Assembly (NCBI GenBank): GCA_038321615.1
Contig: JBBQFC010000091.1
Span: 1 to 8,748 of the forward strand
DNA: 8,748 nucleotides
Source: JBBQFC01 sp038321615
GTDB lineage: Bacteria; Bacteroidota; Bacteroidia; Flavobacteriales_D; Cryomorphaceae
Reading direction: 5' to 3'
The notes under the pieces are model-generated. The model saw nothing but the letters and a program-made list of their open reading frames with translations, did not search any database and was not told the DNA's origin. The position numbers were made by a program, and so were the translations under genes. Shown here one piece after another: positions 7,331 to 8,748 of this stretch. How positions within the stretch are numbered: position 1 is the stretch's first letter; every line of letters starts with the position of its first letter.

Positions 7331-7548
7331 TCGCCCTGTTGCTCTATTTTCTGCTCCATGCTGCACAGCATTATGGTATCGGGGGTTCGTTCTTAATATG
7401 TTATGGAAAAGATTTAGTATGCTTGCCCTTAATCCTTACTGCAACTGATATTCTGGCTGAAGAATTAAAAATTTCAAAACCTAAGCCACAGATTTGCACC
7501 CTTTTGGCTTTTGTTTACGTAAGTGTAATATTTGAAGGAATCTTACCC
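7303..7548 (+). CDS. Small Bacteroidota membrane protein, 3' end lost at the chimeric junction
   Basis: About 82 residues remain. It is hydrophobic, with a first membrane segment (LVALLLYFLLH), then YGKDLVCLPLILTATDI, a polar loop, and LLAFVYVSVIFEGILP. This order resembles a small multi-pass Bacteroidota membrane protein family (sometimes labelled 'magnesium citrate secondary transporter', a doubtful name) that continues beyond FE-x-x-x-P with a further membrane segment. That continuation is absent here: the reading frame runs into ciliate telomere repeats after the proline codon at 7546. The residues that would follow (PKTPKP...) are translated telomere and not protein. The ATG at 7303 overlaps the zinc-ribbon gene; a slightly later start is possible. 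Confidence 0.6.
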
Positions 7549-7556
7549 CCCAAAAC
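7541..7556. other. Chimeric junction between bacterial DNA and a ciliate telomere
   Basis: The bacterial coding sequence ends in ATC TTA CCC (I-L-P). A run of six C's (7546-7551) then merges into the first telomeric C4 block. At least two of the C's are not telomeric, because moving outward from a C4 block the hypotrich repeat would continue with A4. The breakpoint therefore lies within a C tract that both sides can share, and cannot be placed more exactly than 7547-7551. Gene content, genetic code and base composition all change at this point. Confidence 0.85.
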
Positions 7557-7567
7557 CCCAAAACCCC
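7548..7567. repeat. Left telomere of the ciliate nanochromosome, (C4A4)2C4
   Basis: Twenty bases of C4A4C4A4C4. This is exactly the 20-bp double-stranded telomere known for Oxytricha/Stylonychia macronuclear chromosomes, whose outermost base on the C strand is a C. The C-rich strand lies at the 5' side, as expected for the left end of a linear chromosome. Confidence 0.95.
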
Positions 7568-7987
7568 TCTGCTTTAAAATTCCAGCATGTTAAATCGAGT
7601 AAATATAAATTATTCAAGGCGGATTGATAACGAATATTGTAGAGGGAATAAAAATATATGCAAAACTAAGTTACAAAATTAATGTTCGCTCTAGTAGGTG
7701 TGTAAACATGTGTATGAGTAACTTACATAATCTCCATGTGTGTCAGGGGGTTCTGTGGCTCTTAAAGAGTGTGCGATGACATCATCCAAATTACTAATCT
7801 TCTTTATGGAAATGTTTCGTTACCATAAATTCTATTGATATTGAGAGTGTCCCTCGGATAGAGGTTTCTACACTTACGGAGAAATCAATTGCTTATAGAA
7901 TTTACTATTAATCGAGTAATCGCTCACAATACTATAAAAGCCTAGCGCAATTACAAATAATAAAATAAAAACAAACACAACAAACAA
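7568..7987 (+). other. 5' non-coding flank of the nanochromosome
   Basis: These 420 bp contain no convincing gene on either strand: plus-strand frames are broken by TGA even under the ciliate code. The region is A+T-rich and should hold the promoter, transcription start and 5' UTR. A CRE-like octamer TGACATCA sits near 7777-7784, but a single eight-base match is weak. The last 40 bases before the ATG are strongly A-rich (AAATAATAAAATAAAAACAA type), typical of ciliate leaders. Confidence 0.7.
7933..7940 (+). promoter_or_regulatory. TATA-like box (TATAAAAG) upstream of the ciliate gene
   Basis: TATAAAAG is a good match to the eukaryotic TATA consensus and lies 47 bp before the start codon. That leaves room for transcription start about 25-30 bp downstream and a very short 5' UTR. 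In such A+T-rich DNA a chance match is possible. Confidence 0.4.
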
Positions 7988-8572
7988 ATGAAACAAGTAA
8001 TCTTCCTCAGCGCCACCCTTGCTGCTCTCGTCTCTGCCGGTCAATGGAGCGACTCAAAAGATAGACATGGAAAAGGATTAAAATAAAAGAGATCCTGCCC
8101 CAAGCAGTAAGAGGAAGTTAAGGCCTTCCCCAACCGTACCATTCACTTACTAGACCTTGACGATGATGCATAAGTTAAAACTGCAGAGGAAAACGGTCTT
8201 TGCATCAACATTGCAGATATGATCTTCGTAACTGGTCTCTAGAATGCTGCTGAAGGACAAGCCTGGGATGAATATGGCAACCTATTGGACCAAAGCATTC
8301 TCTAGATCGTCAGCGACCAGGACATCTCAGTTCCTAACCCTCCTCTTGGCCACACCTAAGAATTAGTTGTATTGTCTGGTATGGCATCAGGTGAGACCAT
8401 CTATCAAATTCAGAGAACTGACTAATGTGGAAATTCCAAGAGAGTTGACATTGCTGTCTATGTTAACCCAGACAGATGCCCCAGAATCACAAGAAAAGCT
8501 GAAGAAGAGACTAAAAAGAGCAAGAAATGCAAGAGAGCTGCTGACGCCGATGATGAAGAAGATGACCAATGA
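7988..8572 (+). CDS. Unrecognised secreted ciliate protein (TAA/TAG read as Gln, TGA stop)
   Basis: Under the ciliate nuclear code (TAA/TAG = Gln) one frame runs uninterrupted from ATG 7988 to TGA 8570-8572, giving 194 residues. Reassigned codons encode Gln33, 41, 62, 85, 106, 124 and 146 (five TAA, two TAG). No intron is needed. Residues 1-17 are a clear signal peptide (MKQVIFLSATLAALVSA), so the protein is secreted or enters the endomembrane system. The mature part has five cysteines (37, 72, 147, 164, 181), one N-glycosylation sequon (Asn49-Arg-Thr), and a segment about 112-160 with alternating hydrophobic strands and TDQCGNSKRVDIAVYV, reminiscent of HYR/Ig-like beta-sandwiches (tentative). 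The tail is lysine-rich (about 174-183), then ends in nine mostly acidic residues. Function unknown. The A-rich leader supports the start. Confidence 0.9.
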
Positions 8573-8712
8573 AGAATAATTTTATTCTCCCATTCGTCAT
8601 GAGATTGAATTGAATATTAAACAATAGATTTTTCTATAACACAATTTACTACACTCAATATTATTAAATTTTTACTATTTCGATTTATCAATTGTCTTTG
8701 GAATCCTCAACT
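8573..8712 (+). other. 3' non-coding flank of the nanochromosome
   Basis: These 140 bp between the TGA and the right telomere are very A+T-rich and contain no gene. They should include the 3' UTR, the polyadenylation site and a short subtelomeric spacer. No exact AATAAA is seen on the plus strand; AATATTAAA- and AATATTATTAAA-type stretches are present. Confidence 0.65.
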
Positions 8713-8748
8713 GGGGTTTTGGGGTTTTGGGGTTTTGGGGTTTTGGGG
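8713..8748. repeat. Right telomere of the ciliate nanochromosome, (G4T4)4G4
   Basis: Thirty-six bases of alternating G4 and T4, beginning and ending in G4, run to the end of the window. The length equals 20 bp duplex plus a 16-nt 3' overhang, the full G strand described for Oxytricha/Stylonychia telomeres. The array ends exactly at a repeat boundary, consistent with a true chromosome end. Confidence 0.96.

Larger units (their letters stand above)
7548..8748. other. Complete hypotrich ciliate macronuclear nanochromosome (about 1.2 kb)
   Basis: The segment is 1201 bp long, with C4A4 repeats at the left end and G4T4 repeats at the right end, in the orientation of a finished linear chromosome. 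Between them lies a single gene using the ciliate code, with A+T-rich flanks. This one-gene, telomere-capped layout is the hallmark of hypotrich macronuclear DNA. Euplotes is unlikely: its telomeres are 28 bp double-stranded, and it uses TAA/TAG as stops and TGA as cysteine, whereas this gene uses TAA/TAG as sense codons and TGA as stop. Confidence 0.94.

Noticed and set aside
7549..7593. C-terminal extension of the membrane protein through the C4A4 repeats
   Set aside because: The residues are translated telomere and subtelomeric ciliate DNA beyond the chimeric junction, not native protein.
7500..7600. Natural transfer or telomere healing that joined bacterial and ciliate DNA
   Set aside because: Telomere addition would place repeats at the end of the bacterial piece facing outward. 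Here the bacterial DNA is outside a finished telomere and a gene is cut, which fits an artefactual join.
8107..8153. Possible 47-bp intron (GTAAG...TTACTAG)
   Set aside because: Removing it shifts to a frame that soon meets TGA even in the ciliate code, while the unspliced frame stays open to 8572.
7988..8572. Bacterial pseudogene with many stops
   Set aside because: All seven stops are TAA/TAG, none is TGA, and the segment is bounded by hypotrich telomeres; the ciliate code explains it fully.
8367..8579. A 70-codon standard-code frame within the ciliate gene
   Set aside because: It lies in a different frame from the 194-codon ciliate-code gene, has no signal or family features, and is a shadow of it.
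7548..8748. Euplotes as source
   Set aside because: The telomere lengths (20 and 36) fit Oxytricha/Stylonychia, TAA/TAG are sense codons, and no TTGAA motif lies at the Euplotes subtelomeric position.

Overview
The window is a composite of two unrelated genomes. Positions 1 to about 7547 are bacterial, most likely from a Bacteroidota (Flavobacteriia/Cytophagia-like) organism. Evidence for this is the TAnnTTTG-type promoter boxes, very short leaders, lipoproteins with Bacteroidota-style signal sequences, the GCTDPLA...DDESCTY cysteine motif common in secreted proteins of that phylum, and the small membrane protein at 7303. Positions 7548-8748 form a complete, telomere-to-telomere macronuclear 'nanochromosome' of a hypotrich ciliate of the Oxytricha/Stylonychia type. 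It starts with (C4A4)2C4, ends with (G4T4)4G4, and carries one gene that reads only if TAA and TAG mean glutamine and TGA is the sole stop.

Bacterial part, left to right. The C-terminal half of an RND/MMPL-type exporter (1-936, cut by the window edge) converges on a NhaC-family Na+/H+ antiporter with an extra N-terminal exported domain (941-2869, minus). A divergent promoter region then drives a tightly packed three-gene operon (2939-5234): a thioredoxin-fold lipoprotein, a c-type cytochrome fused to a copper type II (PHM-like) monooxygenase module, and a small exported helical protein. The genes overlap by 16 bp and by 4 bp (ATGA), which suggests translational coupling and a shared extracytoplasmic copper/redox task. 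A minus-strand lipoprotein (5237-5920) converges on this operon. Next come an OxyR-type peroxide-sensing LysR regulator with both redox cysteines (6041-7006), a zinc-ribbon membrane protein (7028-7330), and a small membrane protein that breaks off in mid-gene at the junction (7303-7548).

Ciliate part. After the left telomere come 420 bp of A+T-rich non-coding DNA with a TATA-like box and an A-rich leader. A 194-residue secreted protein follows (7988-8572, seven in-frame TAA/TAG codons), then a 140-bp A+T-rich 3' flank and the right telomere. I do not recognise the protein. It has a signal peptide, five cysteines, a possible beta-sandwich segment and a basic-then-acidic tail.

The junction lies in a run of six C's shared by the truncated bacterial proline codon(s) and the first telomeric C4 block. 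The bacterial DNA lies outside a finished telomere, so an assembly or library chimera (ciliate with associated or co-sampled bacterium) is much more likely than natural gene transfer. The ciliate chromosome itself looks real and intact.
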